Below are positions 11,229-22,087 of a stretch of 64,000 bases of DNA, piece after piece. Below the pieces are notes generated by a model. It did no database searches and was not told the origin of the DNA. It worked only from the letters and a program-made list of their open reading frames with translations. Made by a program: the position numbers and the translations under genes. Within the stretch, counting starts at the first letter, position 1, and every line of letters begins with the position of its first letter. Source of the DNA: Leguminivora glycinivorella (lineage: Eukaryota > Arthropoda > Insecta > Lepidoptera > Tortricidae); the NCBI RefSeq assembly GCF_023078275.1, contig NC_062974.1, forward strand, positions 24,340,110 to 24,404,109, read 5' to 3'.

Positions 11229-11696
11229 ATATACGGTCTATAAGAGTGTTTGGCATATGACCCGAAAAATGTTTTGAGGGGATTGTGGCGTCATATCCTC
11301 TTTCTTGTCGTCCTTGGAACTTTGGACCTAACTTTTTTTTACGTTGGGGACATGCATTTACGATGACCAAAACTTTTTAATGGTGTTAACTAAATGCATA
11401 ATGAAAAGGGTAGGTACCTATATTAAATTATTCATGTTTTTTTTACAAAATATATGCTAGGTCTTAGCGTAGGTCTCTGGTAGGGTAATAATCACGTCAC
11501 GGCTTATCTGTCATCATTTGGCTTAATTACATCCTGATTAACGAGATTTGTAGCTGAAACAGTTTTTTATAAACGAAAATAAATGTCTGACCTTTTGTTA
11601 CAAGATTCCTTATTCAAAGATATGACAGCTTTTGCTAAAACAGCGATATATCGATATGATAGATCTTTTTGTAAGTTGTTCCTTTGGTTTAAAGCT

Positions 11697-11945
11697 ATGA
11701 GTTTTTCGGAACTTATGTGCGAAATGTCATTTGATATACTTGCCAGTCGCTTTTCGGTGAAGGAAAACATCGCGAGGAAACCGGACTAATTCCAAATTGG
11801 ACTAGTTACCCTTCAGTCAGATGGCAGTCGCTTTCGTAAAACTATTGCCTACGCCAAATATTGGGGTTAGTTGTCACAGCGGACCCCAGGCTCCCATGAG
11901 CCGCGACAAATGCCAGGATAACGCAAGGAGGATGATGAAACAGAC
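11697..11945 (+). mobile_element. SINE body (headless copy)
   Basis: It matches 34722-34990 over GTGCGAAATGTCATTTGAT, GCCAGTCGCTTTTCGG, AAACCGGACTAATTCCAA and CCCCAGGCTCCCATGAGCCG. At 34722 the same body follows a tRNA-like head, so this is a tRNA-derived SINE copy lacking its 5' part. Confidence 0.65.
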
Positions 11946-12288
11946 AGCTATTAGGTCATTGCCCTCTACGCAAAACATGATCACAGATTCACGATTTCAA
12001 GTTCAGCTGTCTAATCGCAGTGTTGATTTTTATGGCTCTTTACAGTTAAACGCCTACGTTCATACAATTCTTAATAAGTATAATTACAGTGATAGCAGGA
12101 CTATGTTTTTTCTGAAGAACCGACAAGGCATTTGGCATCTTTATGGTTTAACCGTAAGGTTGGATTTAGGAAGTCGGTTTGATTTCTACCGGGAATCGAA
12201 TGTTTTTTTAGGGATGTTTCAAGGGTTCATCGCCTTTCTTAATGCACGATTAAGTAATGACTGACATTATATTTAGCGTTGTAAGGCC

Positions 12289-12297
12289 TATATAAAG
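12289..12297 (+). promoter_or_regulatory. TATA box of gene 12368-13923
   Basis: TATATAAAG lies about 70-80 bp before the ATG, consistent with a 5' UTR of about 45 nt. Confidence 0.6.
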
Positions 12298-12367
12298 ATG
12301 GTGAAATGAATTATGACTTCATATTAGTACGTGCTAGGGAGGATATAACATTTGAAATTGTGCAGTC

Positions 12368-13923
12368 ATGTCTTGGCTTAAATTGTTATTCGTTGTTGCC
12401 AGTTTCTCTGCTTCGATGGCGGGTCCTATTGTTCTCAAAGGTTTGTTTTGTTGTTTCTTTTGTATTATCTTCGGGAAAATGAAATATTTAGAAATGTGAC
12501 ACATAGACAGACAAACGGACAGAGCGGCACCATAAGGGTTCCTTTTGTACTTTTTTGGTACGGAACCCTAAAAAGAGAAGTCAATATTTTGTAATATTAA
12601 TGTAACTTAAAGTCAAAGACATATATAACTCCGTATAGACAGATAAAGTCTAAGAAAAAAACGTAGCTCAGTACCATACAGAAAAAGGTCCGGTGGCCTA
12701 GATGGCATTACACCTTTGGGGTACGCTCAGCTAGATGGCGCTAATATTAATAATTGACATTTTAAAACATATCAAGCTAAGAATATGACCCAAATGTCAA
12801 AACTGAGGTTCAAAAGTTTCAAGCCTGTGTCAAGAGATGGCAGTCTATGCACTGTGATTACACATTTTACTTTGACAGTAACTCTCTATAATACTCGATC
12901 CTCTTTGCTTAAAGTTAATGTAAATAATGTGTCAACGCGTCCACGTCCACTCTGTTAATTATTGTCCGATGACGTTTCCTCATGTTTCCTCTATTTCAAC
13001 TTACGACGGTTTCCTCTTTGTGTGTTCCTACGATATCGGATGTCGGAAGGATGTCAAATATGGCGCCTTCAATATATAGGATACTAGCTTTTGCCCGCGG
13101 CTTCGCTCGCGTTAGATTAAAAGTAGTCTATGTCACTTTCCATCCCTTCAATTATCTCCACCTAAAAAATTACGTAAATTCGTCGCTCCATTTTGCCGTG
13201 AAAGACGGAAAAACAAACAAACACACACACTTTCCCATCTATAATATTAGTATCGATCGGTTTATCGGTTCTACATCCGATATCGGATCGGATAATGTGA
13301 AATCTTAGACCGCGTCAATTGATTTTTTGTAGAAATGAGGATTTATTTTTTATTTTTAACCGTGTTATGAAAATAGGAGTTTCCTATAGCTGATGCCGGA
13401 TGTTAAATAATATCAGTACTTGAGTTCTTAACTCTATATTTTTTATTGTTATTAAGGTGTCTTTTCCAATGGCGAAATTTAAAAAATAATATAGTTAATC
13501 AATATCATCTTACTGAACTTGGCAATGTGAGCTCATAGCCATTGACCGTATTTTCAGTTTACAGCATATTTTACAACATTATCTGTATTTGTTTCAGGAT
13601 CATCACCATCAGGAGACACAGTGATCGCCATATCATCATCAGACCCAAACGTGGAGAAGTATTTAACATTCAATTTTCCAACCCAGAGAGAGAATTTCGG
13701 AAGAATTGATACTAATCCTTCAGATTTGTACCAAAAAACCTTTAGTACCGCTTTAGCTGGAACCCATACTACTACAGGGAGAGGATTTCCAACCTTCAAT
13801 CCATTTTTACTCCCATTTTTCAATATTCCCTTTAACTTTGAGGGTTTGAACTTCGGACCCTGGCTGAGAGGCGTTGAAAGCCAAGATTCTTTCGGAAATG
13901 GTGATGTAAGAAGTTGCTGTTAA
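12368..13923 (+). CDS. Secreted Phe/Pro-rich protein gene, two exons (132 aa)
   Basis: Exon 1 is 12368-12440 (73 nt). It encodes a signal peptide beginning MSWLKLLFVVASFSASMAGP and ends at a GTTTGT donor, phase 1. Exon 2 is 13598-13923, entered at TTTGTTTCAG. The join is 399 nt. The mature chain has a Ser/Asp/Thr-rich first half and a Phe/Pro-rich segment (FPTFNPFLLPFF), and ends RSCC. AATAAA follows 25 nt after the stop (13948-13953), so no further exon is needed, although GATGTAAGA near the end resembles a donor. It is the only plus-strand member of the secreted cluster, divergent from 8798-10259 and convergent with 14272-15613. The intron holds nested repeats (13029-13303). No family recognised. 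Confidence 0.75.
13029..13303. mobile_element. Palindromic MITE (GATATCGGATGTCGG family) split by a nested repeat
   Basis: The outer parts (CGATATCGGATGTCGGAAGG at the left and ATCCGATATCGGATCGGATAATGTG at the right) match the intact palindromes at about 19665-19800 and 33643-33783. The second copy of the CTAGCTTTTGCCCGCGG repeat (13081-13254) is inserted in the middle. The order of insertion is therefore visible. It lies in the intron of 12368-13923. Confidence 0.7.
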
Positions 13924-13947
13924 TGATAATGGCCATGTTTATGGTAA

Positions 13948-13953
13948 AATAAA
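13948..13953 (+). terminator. Polyadenylation signal of gene 12368-13923
   Basis: AATAAA lies 25 nt after the TAA stop. Confidence 0.6.
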
Positions 13954-14182
13954 TGGAGTAAGCTTTGACAACGCTAAGACCAAACAATAGGATACCTAAA
14001 TCGTTTTCATAGAGAATGTTCGTAACAAAGTCTAACCAAAATTAAATAAAAGGCCTTTAGCAACATGTCCAGCTAGTTAATATCTTTGACTGTAAGTGGA
14101 ACTATTTAACTAAGGAAGACGATTTAACTAAGGAAAGACTAGATGTAAAATAAAAATAGTTGTATAATTTAAAAACTAGACT

Positions 14183-14251
14183 TTTATTGAGATTCATTAC
14201 ACTCATTCAAAAGACACTGAGACAAGTTGAAAAAGTCGTCTCAGTGTCTTT
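14183..14251 (-). terminator. Polyadenylation signal and hairpin, gene 14272-15613
   Basis: AATAAA on the minus strand is at 14183-14188, about 85 nt past the stop. Between them a hairpin pairs AAAGACACTGAGAC (about 14211-14224) with its complement at about 14238-14251. It sits in the 3' UTR, close to the convergent plus-strand gene end. Confidence 0.6.
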
Positions 14252-14271
14252 GTACAATTCCTTATTCCTAA

Positions 14272-15613
14272 TTAGTAGAAGCCGCTATTAACGGCATGTG
14301 ACTGGGCCGCCTGTAGTCCTGGCGCATTGACGCTGGAGGCGCCACTGTGTTGGACAGCCCCTCCATGGTGCTGCATAGCTTGTGCGGTGCTAGCTCTGTA
14401 GTGCCCGTTGTTCTCAGCAGCAGACACAGCAGACCCAAAGTGTCCCAACCCATGGTTCTGAGCCGCAGACATAGCTGTCCCGTAGTTTCCAGAGTACTGG
14501 GAAGCTGCTACCGCTGACCCGAAATCGTTGTTGTAACCTCTCAAGTTCTGGGCGGAAGCCACAGCGGATTGGTAACGAGGGTTGTTCTGGGCGGCTCCGT
14601 ATCTGAATCCATTTTGAGTTTGAGCGGAAGATACAGCTGAGCCGAAGTTGTTTCGTAGTCCGTAGGGTTGTTGTTGGTAGACGGGATAAGACGGTCCAGC
14701 GCTGGCCATACCCACACCGCTAGCATAGTTGCCGTTGCTTCCCATGCCAGCGCCGTAGGCTTGGGCATCGCCGCTCTGGAAGGAGGAGCCCATGCCGGTG
14801 GAGTGGCTGATGCCGCCGATGTTGCTGCTGAAGCCGCTGCCGAAACCGAAGGCCACGTTGGGGGAGCGGCCGATGCGCATTATTACTCCGGGGACGTATT
14901 CGTCTGGAAGGAGAAAATAATATATACTCGCTACAAAACTTAGGCCTTTACCAGGTAGAGTATTAAACTAAAACCTTAATAATGATTATTATAAAGACTG
15001 AAGTGTTTTGGGAGTGTCATCATGGGTTTTGGAAGTGTGGTCATGCTTCTATTTTATAATGGAATGCCCTGCCTGAGTCTGTGTTTCCGCATGAATACAA
15101 TCTAGGTATCTTTAAAGCAAGAGTAAATAGGTATCTCATAGGTAAGCGTGCTCCACCGTAGACCGTATCATCATCACTTACCATCTGATCGTGGTCAAAC
15201 GTCTGCCTATTCATAGAAAAAAAAAAGATTTCTAATCCAGTCCCTAGCCAGAATTCAAGAAAATGATCCTATGAGTACCTATATAAAACTAAGCATTTAA
15301 TTTTTGCATGTGGGAATAGGTGTATTTTGACCAGGAATTAAAATCATTTGATATTCCAAAAACTCGGTAGGTATACAGATTACAGGGTCATTAAAAGCTT
15401 CAATTTTCGAACAATCTCAATAGGGAATAATATACTTTTACAGGAATTTCCTTCGGTAAATTAGGAAATGAGTGAGAAAAGTAAAATAAAATATGACGCA
15501 TTGCAATGTTCCACCCAAATAACTAATAAGTATGATAGCTTACCATCAATAATGACTGGCACGGCACCGCAGGCCGCCAACGCCGCAAAGAAAACAACCA
15601 CCTTAGACGCCAT
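14272..15613 (-). CDS. Secreted Gly/Ala/Ser/Asn/Tyr-rich repetitive protein, two exons (233 aa)
   Basis: Exon 1 is 15544-15613 (70 nt). It encodes a signal peptide (MASKVVVFFAALAACGAVP) and ends at GTAAGC, phase 1. Exon 2 is 14272-14903 after a TCCTTCCAG acceptor. The joined frame is 702 nt. After a short unique lead (DEYVPGVIMRIGRSP) the protein is low-complexity, with five or six loose repeats of the type (F)GSAVSAAQNxGxY, for example NFGSAVSSAQ, DFGSAVAASQ, HFGSAVSAAE. This composition resembles lepidopteran silk-gland, eggshell or cuticle proteins. TATAAAAA at 15691-15698 and AATAAA at 14183-14188 bracket the gene. The intron contains a LINE fragment (15060-15161). A structural role is inferred, not shown. 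Confidence 0.85.
15060..15161 (+). pseudogene. LINE ORF2 C-terminal fragment
   Basis: The frame reads WNALPESVFPHEYNLGIFKA ... RYLIGKRAPP-stop, the familiar C-terminal end of insect non-LTR retrotransposon polyproteins. It is followed by a short tail ending in an A run (15221-15230). The upstream part is absent or broken by a stop. It lies in the intron of 14272-15613, on the opposite strand. Confidence 0.65.
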
Positions 15614-15690
15614 TATAGATCTCAGCTGATTGTTACTAGAGAGCTCACACCTTTCTCCAACACTGGATGATGCTCTCTCGCATCCCTAGC

Positions 15691-15698
15691 TTTTTATA
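15691..15698 (-). promoter_or_regulatory. TATA box of gene 14272-15613
   Basis: The minus strand reads TATAAAAAGC 78-85 bp before the ATG, a strong match. Confidence 0.65.
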
Positions 15699-16480
15699 CA
15701 AAGAAAGCCCCCCACTATTTCACTATCTCCTTTGTCTACTAAAACCCTCTACTGAACATCTTTGAATCTTACATCTTTGCAATAAGATTTACAAATTGCC
15801 AATGTGCAAATGTATCGTAAATATACGGACCGGTAAAATAAGATGGGTTTGCATTGATTGCAATCGTTTTTGGGAGCAGCACTTAATTGGCCGTTTGCGA
15901 ATCGGGGGTCAGCTGGGGTGAAGATTTGAAAGTTATGTTATGCGATTTTTCTGACCGAGTGTACGTTAGACGTTGTTTTAAATTGCTGAAATATGGAGAT
16001 AGGATAACATTTTACCTGCAGGCACTGGGTATAAAACAGAAAAATACCCCATATACTCCATCACCAGTTGTCACCAACTCCATTACGAGTTGATCAGGTG
16101 GGTATTTGTATCCATATTATCCGTACCTAAGCGACACATTTCTATATGCACTAAAGTGATAGTAGGTGACAGTGCAAATAAAAAAACAAACTCTTAGTTA
16201 TACGATTTATTTTTATTTTATCGTCGTCATCGATTATCATGTCATGGTAAATCGTTTATCTTATCATTATCACAGATGGGCGCTTAATAACTTTTCTTAA
16301 CAATAAATATTTAACAAAATAATTTGACTACTTAATTATTTTTACGACCAGCAAAGGCAAAGGAACCGGAAACAGCATAATCATGTTCTTGTCCATGAGG
16401 GCCATCTGGTCGACCATGAGGACCACCTGGGCGGCCGTGATCATCACCAAAGAGCGCCTGGTCATTCTGCTCCTGCGGAC

Positions 16481-17569
16481 TCAGACCTTCATCATGTGAC
16501 CCTCATCGTGAGCCTCGTCGTAGTACCCCCCCTGTCCAGGGAATCCGAACCCATTGCCGGCTCCTGGCCCATAGTAGTTCCCATTGAACTGGTTGTTAAA
16601 ACCGCCTTGTCCGTTATTGAAGCCTGGTCTTCCGAATCCTTGAGGACCTCCGAAACCTCCGTAGCCTCCATAACCTCCGTATCCCCCCTGGTATCCACCG
16701 TATCCCGGCTGATGACCATTGTATTGATGATTGTTAGGATAGTACCCATTACTGTAACCACCCCCTCCAGCGCTCGCTGAGGACTGAGACTGGCTGATAC
16801 CAATATTAATCGCCGGTGGATAGCCCTGTTGAAACCCTTGCTGGAACCCTTGGTGCCCTCCGAAACCCTGCTGTCCACAAATCCCATATTTTCTACATAA
16901 CCTCTTCTTATGCCCGCGTGGTTCTCGCACCAAAGACGCCGCCCCACTTTCAGCGTCTGTAATTTAAAAAGTGTTACACTAAGGGTCCTATTATGAACAA
17001 TAAAATAACGGTGCTAATCGGTGAGCGAAATTTATCGCGAAGTCACGGCAGGTCGATACTATCGAACATGTTTATTATATGGCTCGCCTAAGCCCACAGG
17101 CAAAAGTAGAACAAGGGGTAATCATACACCGAATTTGATTAGTCTGTTTAGATAAGTTTGTCTGGTATTACCATCGCTTACAAACCATAAACGGACGCTC
17201 CACTCAGTGACCATAAATGCGATCTTGAATTCACCAAAGGTACAATCTCAAACGTTTGACTAAATTGGCCCAAGCCAACTCTCCACCATCTTCGATAAGG
17301 ATGTTAAGGAGGTTAAGGATGTGTGACAAGAAACGTTAAAATGCAGTAAAAATATATCTCGACATGTGCAATAAAAATATAAAGACACAGCCACACTTGT
17401 CACTACAAAGTCAGAGCAGAGTGAGCAGTGCCCATGTAAGGCACTGTACACGTTAAGCAATGAAAATTATGTAGGTTTGTAAGTAACAAGTCAGTGAGTA
17501 ACCTTGAGTAAGGGCCGGCCCGAAGAAGCCCACAAGGGCAACGGCAAAAAGCACTCTCAGAGCCGCCAT
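16481..17569 (-). CDS. Secreted glycine-rich protein, two exons, probable 3' frameshift (180 aa as read)
   Basis: Exon 1 is 17503-17569 (67 nt), encoding a signal peptide (MAALRVLFAVALVGFFGPAL) with a GTTACT donor, phase 1. Exon 2 is 16481-16956 after AAATTACAG. The mature chain has a Lys/Arg/Cys stretch (KKRLCRKYGIC), Gln/Gly repeats (GFQQGFQQGY), a Ser-rich patch (INIGISQSQSSASAGGGG) and long GGYGGYGG runs. The frame ends HMMKV-stop. One base more in the C run at 16500-16502 would continue about 50 codons in a matching His/Gly/Pro-rich style (PHGRPDGPHGQEHDY) to a TAA at 16332-16334. AATAAA (minus) is at 16206-16211. The IGISQSxS patch resembles ISISKSIS in 39651-40330. A silk- or cuticle-like structural role is inferred. 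Confidence 0.8.
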
Positions 17570-17621
17570 TTTCTTCCGATACTTCTTGTTGTTGTGTTAG
17601 TTTTTTTGCGGGAGCATATAG

Positions 17622-17629
17622 TTTTTATA
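17622..17629 (-). promoter_or_regulatory. TATA box of gene 16481-17569
   Basis: The minus strand reads CTATAAAAAC, with TATAAAAA 53-60 bp before the ATG. Confidence 0.65.
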
Positions 17630-18727
17630 GGTCAGAGCAAGGTCGCCCCCACGCAAACTCGAAAATCCGCAAAATCGGAATTATTCACAAAATATTTTGT
17701 GTATCTTGCGTATCTTGACCCCGAGATATTTAACAACTTCTATGAATGTAGACTTGTCCTTAGACTGGTTTTATGTATTTATTGGGCGGGTCAGTATTTG
17801 ATGATAACAGTGGAGATTCCCACGGAATCGGAAGTAAGTATAAACATCGCGAATTTGTAAACAATGCTTCGGAAGCTCTTATTTAGGGGCTTAGTCAGAC
17901 AATGGGTGGTAGATGGATCGTATATGGAGATAAAAAACGGCGAAATGTTTTGAATTATGTTCGGAACCTTTTGATAGGTCATTGTTTTCTTTTTAAGTTC
18001 ATGCATTCTTGAATATATGGCGTTACCTGCCACTGTCCAAATACGTCTTACTTAACATTGTTAATTTTACGGGACATGTAGTACCTACTAATGTCTTTCC
18101 AGTACGGGTGATGTAATGTATATGTTACTGAACATTGTTATACTGTGCTCCTCGGTATTTGTTCTAATAGTTATAACCTACCGTAGTTTTTTGGGTTCTC
18201 TGCAGAGCAGACCCTTATCTACTATGAACATGCTTGCACTTTAATGCAGCTATGCAGCACATCTATAGGTATACATACTCTATAGAGACTAGATGCAAGA
18301 CGCAACGTATTTTAATGTTATCTCATCTGCCTATTTCTCTTTCCTATAATTTTCCATTAAACTTCTGACAAAGTTATTCAATGAGTTAATATTTAAAACA
18401 GGATAAAGTTTACCTATCTCATAGCTATTTCATTATGTACTTAATTCCGCATATAAGGGAATCCATCGCAAAATCTCAAGGTTCTTCAACTCCCATATAA
18501 ACAATGCTGCCGGCCAGTGTCATCGGACCGGAAGACTTGCTTCCTATTTGCTAATAAGTCTTAATTCGTTTATTAGCATAATCCGCGAATTTTACTATAA
18601 AAGAGCCGGCAAGGCGACGCGTGGGCGGTGAGCGGTGACCCTGCGGGGCAGTGGCAGCTACGCGATAAAGTAGCTATAGCATTGTATTGCCTGTTGTCCT
18701 CCTAGTTGCTTGCAAGTCAAAGAAGCT

Positions 18728-18935
18728 AAGGTACATCGGGGCAAATCTCGACTGGGAAGCAACTGGTCCATTTTTTTGCATGATTTACAATGCTTGCATT
18801 ATTAAATAAAGTGTCCAACGGTTATATATAGTAGGCGTGTTCAGTGGATACATGTAGAACTCAACATCATAGTGAAATATTTAATGGAAAAGAGGGATTA
18901 GTTACAATTGCCCCCCCAGTCGAGATTTGTCCAGC
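18728..18935. mobile_element. Inverted-repeat element (CAAATCTCGACTGGG)
   Basis: GGGCAAATCTCGACTGGG near 18738 is the inverse of CCCAGTCGAGATTTGTCC near 18913. The TTTGCATGATTTACAATGCT-type interior, with GCATTATTAAATA, recurs at about 38326-38420. It is a non-autonomous MITE. Confidence 0.6.
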
Positions 18936-19664
18936 TATATATTATAGATTATGAATCAGGCAATATAGTCTTTATATGTATAAATGAATAAACAATAAAT
19001 AATAATAATAAATAATAGTGGCACTGAAGCTTTAGTAGTTTCATGTGTTCTGCCTACCCCTTTATGGGATACAGGCGTGATTGTATGTATGTATGTATAA
19101 TAAATAAATTTTCACTTAGGACACAATAAAACTAGTTAGTAGGTATAAAAAAGTTTTCCAGGAAAAAAAATGATAATAGTTCAAATAAATAAATATTTCG
19201 CTTGTATTGGTGAACAGACCTTTCTAAACCGTAACCTTGAACGATCGAACTTGAACTCACGCGCGGACCTCAATACGGATAGGTATCAATTATAGACTTC
19301 CACACATAGACACCGCAAACCCACAAACTAACATCCTAAGATCCTCGTGAGGCTCCTAATGTCCAAAATTTACTATATTTTTTCGATCATGGCACCGACT
19401 TTTTAATTTCTTTTTATCATTAAGCACAAGCCATGAAAATTCTGCTATAGGTAATTCAATTGCAAACGAGTAGTTAATCCCGCCCACTAGGTTCACTTAG
19501 ATCTTTTCTTTCAGATTTTAGATCTTTATTGGTAAAATTTAAAAAATATAAGTATATTTTTACAAGTCCTATTACAAACAGTAACATGCATTTAAAACTA
19601 GGCTTAAATTATGCTATAAGTAGATATTAAATATTACAATTAAATGATAATCATAATTTCAGTT

Positions 19665-19800
19665 AGTGCGTTTTCACATTATCTGATCCGATATCGGATG
19701 TCGGACCGACATCCCATACATTACAGGCGCCATCTTGGATTTTTTCCATTGAAATCCTTCCGACATCCGATATCGGATCGGATAATGTGAAAACGGCCTT
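19665..19800. mobile_element. Palindromic MITE (GATATCGGATGTCGG family), intact copy
   Basis: GCGTTTTCACATTATCTGAT ... and its inverse ... GATAATGTGAAAACGGCC form a near-complete palindrome of about 135 bp. The only asymmetric part is a short centre with GGCGCCATCTTGGATTTTTT. An almost identical copy is at 33643-33783. Confidence 0.8.
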
Positions 19801-20230
19801 AGGGTCAAAATTATACATTAAATTAATTTCATTTTTTTATACCAGGAATTCATCAAGTATTGTTCTTTTAAAAAATAGTAATTCACCATGATCTTTTAAT
19901 TTCGTTTTGAATGAAACTCAAAGCGCTCGAATTTTTTATACGTTCGGCTTTAACAAGTTCTATAGATGCATGACTAATGAGGGATAACAGGATTACATCA
20001 TTTCCATAGATACCTACATGACGACATTCCCGACTATTATTTCCATAAATAGGTATACGTAGTGACAGTGACGTGACGCTGGTGACTGTGAGGTAACACA
20101 TAACACAAGATGCTCTATCTAGAGTGTGCTCTGTGAAATAGATTGAGATAGAGAGGCGTTGATCGTAAAAATGATTTGCGATCAGACGCCATTAGCGGAC
20201 AATTCTCAATTGTACTGGTTTTAGACAGCT

Positions 20231-20738
20231 TTTTAGGGTTCCGTAGTCAACTAGGAACCCTTATAGTTTCGCCATGTCTGTCTGTCCGTCCGTCCGTCCG
20301 TCCGCGGATAATCTCAGTAACCGTAAGCACTAGAAAGCTGAAATTTGGTACCAATATGTATATCAATCACGCCAACAAAGTGCAAAAATAAAAAATGGAA
20401 AAAAATGTTTTATTAGGGTACCCCCCTACATGGGGGCTGATTTTTTTTTCATTCCAACCCCAACGTGTGATATATTGTTGGATAGGTATTTAAAAATGAA
20501 TAAGGGTTTACTAAGATCGTTTTTTGATAATATTCATATTTTCGTCCCCCCCCCCCTCTAACTTTTGAACCATATGTTTAAAAAATATGAAAAAAAATCA
20601 GAAAAGTAGAACTTTATAAAGACTTTCTAGGAAAATTGTTTTGAACTTGATAGGTTCAGTAGTTTTTGAGAAAAATACGGAAAACTACGGAACCCTACAT
20701 TGAGCGTGGCCCGACACGCTCTTGGCCGGTTTTTTTAG
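20231..20738 (+). repeat. Interspersed CCGT-core repeat, copy 1
   Basis: It opens AGGGTTCCGTAGTCAACTAG, has a (TCCG)n tract near 20282-20302, and ends GCCCGACACGCTCTTGGCCG. An inverted copy is at 46329-46890. It is non-coding and of a type common in Lepidoptera. Confidence 0.75.
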
Positions 20739-21538
20739 TTTTACCATACCATTACAGCAATTTGCGTTTTTGTATAGTTAAACTTGGAAATTGGGACACT
20801 TTGGTCACAAAATATTCTACTATGTAGGTACGAGTATCTAGAGTCAGACCACACCTCTGACAATGGCGATCAAATATATGAAAGAGGCGCGTTCCGTCCT
20901 CCGCACACAGTCTTGAGTGAGATATGACAGGTCAACTGGTGGCGTTTTTTTGTGGAATAAAAGGCAAACGATCAGACAGGTCGCCTGATGGTAAGTGATC
21001 ACTGCCGCCCATGGACACCCGAAACACCAGAAGTGTTGGAGGTGCGACAGGCAGTAACTGTGAGGCAACCGAGGGCGGGTGGGCGGCACTTTCAGCGGGA
21101 GTGGCCATGCCATATTATACGATAGTACTCTTTATTATACTGTAGTCAAATCAAGCTAACTTTGCTTCGACCCGGCAGACATAATTATAATGTCGAAGTG
21201 TCACCAATGGCAATTGCTAGTGTTTTTCTTTACGCACTTAAATCTCATCTAATATTTGTAGTTACCTACCCCGTTTATCTTAATATACATACATTGGTAG
21301 GTATATCTAGTCTAGTAACGGTCAAAAATCTAGACAAGAGTTAATCAGGAAGTAATAAATAATCCTAAGGCGGGCTAATAATCAGCTAGGCGAATCAGAT
21401 GAGTGATGGACTTCACTTGACTGGCGTGGCGTCTTGAAATGAGGTGTTCGATGATTACTAATTTACTAGTCATTGGAAAGAACGGAGTCAAAAAATAGCG
21501 GTACTTAAACGCTTAGCTACAAAATTTTACATTAACAC

Positions 21539-21893
21539 TTAAGACGATACAGGAGTTAAAATGCTAAAATGGAAAGGATTCAATTTGGAAATTTTAGTTA
21601 AATATATTGGTGTTATTAACTAGTTTTATTGAAAAAAAATCGAGGTTCCGCTCTCGACTGTTTCCTCCTTGGAAACTTAATTAATCGTAATGACCACACC
21701 TTTTTTGCGCCATAATCAATAAGGAAATTTGTGGAAAATTTTGATGGGCTTCAGTGTCTTTAAAAATAAGAATATCAAAAAAATCAAAACGGTCCGACAC
21801 AGATAAAAACAATAATAATCTGTGTTGAAAAAATCGTTGGTCTATCTTCAAAAACCGAGGAGGAAATAGTCGAGAGCGTTTGTATCATCTTAA
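21539..21893. mobile_element. TTAA-flanked MITE, copy 3
   Basis: TTAA-GACGATACAGGAG at the left and GTATCATC-TTAA at the right. The flanks actually share TTAACACTT on both sides (21532-21540, 21890-21898), longer than the four bases expected for a piggyBac-type insertion. The body matches the copies at 4200 and 10452. Confidence 0.65.
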
Positions 21894-22036
21894 CACTTGC
21901 GCAGTCCATCCTAGTCGAAATGACAATCGTGAGATATCGTATTAAGTGTTATATATTTATTTATTATAAGCGTTTGTGCATGTGGCAATAAGAAACGTAT
22001 AGATAATAATAATATGTAGGTATATTTGCTAAAAAC

Positions 22037-22042
22037 TTTATT
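22037..22042 (-). terminator. Polyadenylation signal beyond the tandem array
   Basis: AATAAA on the minus strand is the first signal past the array at 22088-23319. It suggests that the 23320-24292 transcript carries all the tandem copies in its 3' UTR. Confidence 0.45.
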
Positions 22043-22087
22043 AATAATAAAAACTTAACAAAAAATATATCTAAATAATCACTATTA

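Larger units (their letters stand above)
10864..12280. other. Intergenic region with SINE-type repeats
   Basis: It holds a common lepidopteran repeat (11053-11228) and a SINE body (11697-11945). The frame 11821-12264(+) starts inside the SINE and is not a gene. No other coding signal is seen. Confidence 0.5.
17630..22036. other. Repeat-rich intergenic region
   Basis: No gene is supported over 4.4 kb. It contains a CAAATCTCGACTGGG inverted-repeat element (18728-18935), LINE-type tail debris near 19047-19110, a GATATCGG palindrome (19665-19800), the CCGT-core repeat (20231-20738), a common repeat tail (20930-21080) and a TTAA-flanked MITE (21539-21893). The short frames do not resemble proteins. 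Confidence 0.5.

Noticed and set aside
11821..12264. 147-codon plus frame
   Set aside because: Its first 40 codons are a SINE body shared with 34722-34990; the rest has no recognisable features.
14541..14943. Overlapping frames on both strands across the Gly/Ala-rich exon
   Set aside because: They are shadows of the repetitive coding frame of 14272-15613.
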